From NCBI GenBank assembly GCA_002691245.1, contig NZHH01000056.1, forward strand, positions 1-64,000: DNA of 64,000 bases. Direction: 5' to 3'. The translations under genes were made by a program, and so were the position numbers. The stretch comes from Methylaequor sp002691245. Lineage in GTDB: Bacteria > Pseudomonadota > Alphaproteobacteria > Methylaequorales > Methylaequoraceae. Of this stretch, positions 63,058 through 64,000 are shown piece by piece. Position 1 is the stretch's first letter, and each line of letters begins with the position of its first letter. The notes below the pieces were generated by a model that ran no database searches, was not told the origin of the DNA, and worked only from the letters and a program-made list of their open reading frames with translations.

Positions 63058-63946
63058 ACTTTTTCATCTTTCATCTGTTAAATTCAACTATGAATTAGGA
63101 AAAAAAACATGGTTTGGCTCTGGTGGTAACTGTAAAATTTTCTATAACGTAGATACGGTTGATCAACTAAAATGTATTTTAAAAACTTATAGAAAATTTT
63201 TTCCTATTTTAGTGATAGGTGGTGGCTCAAATCTACTTATACGTGACGGTGGGTTCAGTGGGGTTGTTATAAAACTAGGTAAAAGTTTCAAAGAAATAAA
63301 AGTTTCTAATAAAAACTCAATACTTTCGGTTGGTGCAGCAGTAAAAGATCTCGAAGTCTCAAGATTCTGTCTAATAAATAATATTTCTGGATTTGAGTTT
63401 TTGAGCGGAATTCCAGGAACAATTGGAGGCAACTTGAAAATGAATGCAGGTTGCTTTGGGGCTCAGATAAGTGACAACTTAATCGACTGTACAATTGTTG
63501 ATAAACAATTAAATTTAAAAATTTTAAAAAAAAATGAAATTGATTTTAGTTATAGAAAAAGTTCATTTTCCAGTCAACATATTATAATTGAAGCCAGATT
63601 TAAAATTAATCAAGGTGATAAGAAATTAATTAAAAAAAAAATAAATGAAATTTCAAATAAAAGAAAAAAAACTCAACCTATTGCTTCCAGAACAGGAGGA
63701 AGTACTTTTACTAATCCACCAAAACATTCAGCTTGGAAATTAATAGATGCTATTAAATACCGAGGAAAGAAAATTGGAGGTGCTAAAGTTTCAGAGGTAC
63801 ATTCAAATTTCCTTATTAATGAAAACCTTGCATCATCATTGGATATTGAACTTCTTGGTGAGGAAATAAAAAATAAGGTTTGGAATCAATTTGAAGTCGA
63901 GTTAAATTGGGAGCTATTAAGAGTTGGAAAATTTAAAAAAATCTGA
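63047..63946 (+). CDS. murB: UDP-N-acetylenolpyruvoylglucosamine reductase MurB
   Basis: 299 residues, FAD enzyme making UDP-MurNAc. TWFGSGGNCKIF near 20, VIGGGSNLLIRDGGFSGVVIKL near 56, SGIPGTIGGNLKMNAGCFG near 120, the catalytic-site segments SYRKSSF and GGSTFTNP, and KVSEVHSNFLIN near 255 (type II-like lengths lacking the long type I insertion). The start lies within the murC end. Its 3' end overlaps the start of ddl. Confidence 0.94.
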   Translation: MLNKLFHLSSVKFNYELGKKTWFGSGGNCKIFYNVDTVDQLKCILKTYRKFFPILVIGGGSNLLIRDGGFSGVVIKLGKSFKEIKVSNKNSILSVGAAVKDLEVSRFCLINNISGFEFLSGIPGTIGGNLKMNAGCFGAQISDNLIDCTIVDKQLNLKILKKNEIDFSYRKSSFSSQHIIIEARFKINQGDKKLIKKKINEISNKRKKTQPIASRTGGSTFTNPPKHSAWKLIDAIKYRGKKIGGAKVSEVHSNFLINENLASSLDIELLGEEIKNKVWNQFEVELNWELLRVGKFKKI

Positions 63947-64000
63947 AAGAATTTCTATACTGCGTGGAGGGTTTTCTGATGAGAGAGAAATCTCAATCCT
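63924..64000 (+). CDS. ddl: D-alanine--D-alanine ligase, partial (5' end only)
   Basis: The frame opens at TTG (63924), the only start available after an in-frame TAA at 63918. It reads MENLKKSERISILRGGFSDEREIS before the window ends; the segment ILRGGFSDEREIS corresponds to the Ddl N-terminal motif (for example VLMGGxSSEREVS). Position after murB is as expected in alphaproteobacterial dcw clusters. The remaining protein is not visible. Confidence 0.8.
   Translation, partial: MENLKKSERISILRGGFSDEREISI

Noticed and set aside
1..64000. CRISPR arrays, prophage genes, transposases, tRNA genes
   Set aside because: I looked for regular direct repeats, integrase/transposase-like proteins and cloverleaf sequences in the gaps and found none.

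Overview
The window is an AT-rich stretch of an alphaproteobacterial chromosome, probably from a small-genome marine lineage. Three things support the class: the circularly permuted (two-piece) tmRNA gene with tag ANDNEMALAA, the rnpB-mraZ junction at the head of the dcw cluster, and the hflK-hflC-degP and sspB-fumC arrangements. Genes are tightly packed and often overlap by 1-11 bases. I see no tRNA, rRNA operon, CRISPR array, transposase or integrase. Ambiguous bases (N) cluster at about 9.5-11.8, 15.5-18.7, 21.5-24.8, 34.3-36.1, 40.1-43.7 and 55.0-60.3 kb, which looks like a consensus over strain variants. I cannot name the genus.

Core block 1 (1-26.5 kb). Glycyl-tRNA synthetase (glyQS) diverges from a long-chain polyprenyl diphosphate synthase and an ABC1/UbiB-type kinase. 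A TetR/COQ9-like protein and apt follow, then an uncharacterised four-gene operon (MotA/ExbB-like channel, ExbD-like anchor fused to a periplasmic DUF2135-like domain, membrane protein, lipoprotein) and an AI-2E family permease. On the minus strand lie the rod-shape operon mreB-mreC-mreD-mrdA-rodA, the branched-chain amino acid genes ilvI-ilvH-ilvC-leuA, and miaA with the membrane proteostasis set hflK-hflC-degP. Mrp and ThyX close the block.

Accessory block (26.6-43.2 kb). It starts at ssrA. The 3' end of the tmRNA gene and its terminator are followed by two decayed partial copies (near 27.23 and 27.80 kb), the footprint expected from old integrations at ssrA. Beyond these lie a methyltransferase and a zinc cluster: a ZnuD-like receptor with an in-frame stop in its signal peptide, a perfect Zur operator, zur, and a PA4064-4066-like ABC system whose permease carries a histidine-rich insert. 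Next come small membrane and secreted proteins, a 24-codon micro-ORF with a perfect Shine-Dalgarno, a lone TupA-type tungstate-binding protein, and a FecA-like receptor sharing a Fur-box array with a metallo-beta-lactamase-fold protein.

Core block 2 (43.4-64 kb). sspB (the ClpXP adaptor for ssrA-tagged proteins) and fumC are followed by an AsmA-like protein, an SH3 protein, a peptidoglycan amidase and rnpB. The division/cell-wall cluster then runs mraZ-ftsZ-rsmH-ftsL-ftsI-murE-murF-mraY-murD-ftsW-murG-murC-murB-ddl to the window edge. ftsZ sits second in this cluster rather than at its distal end, and an MraZ operator with 10-bp spacing precedes mraZ.
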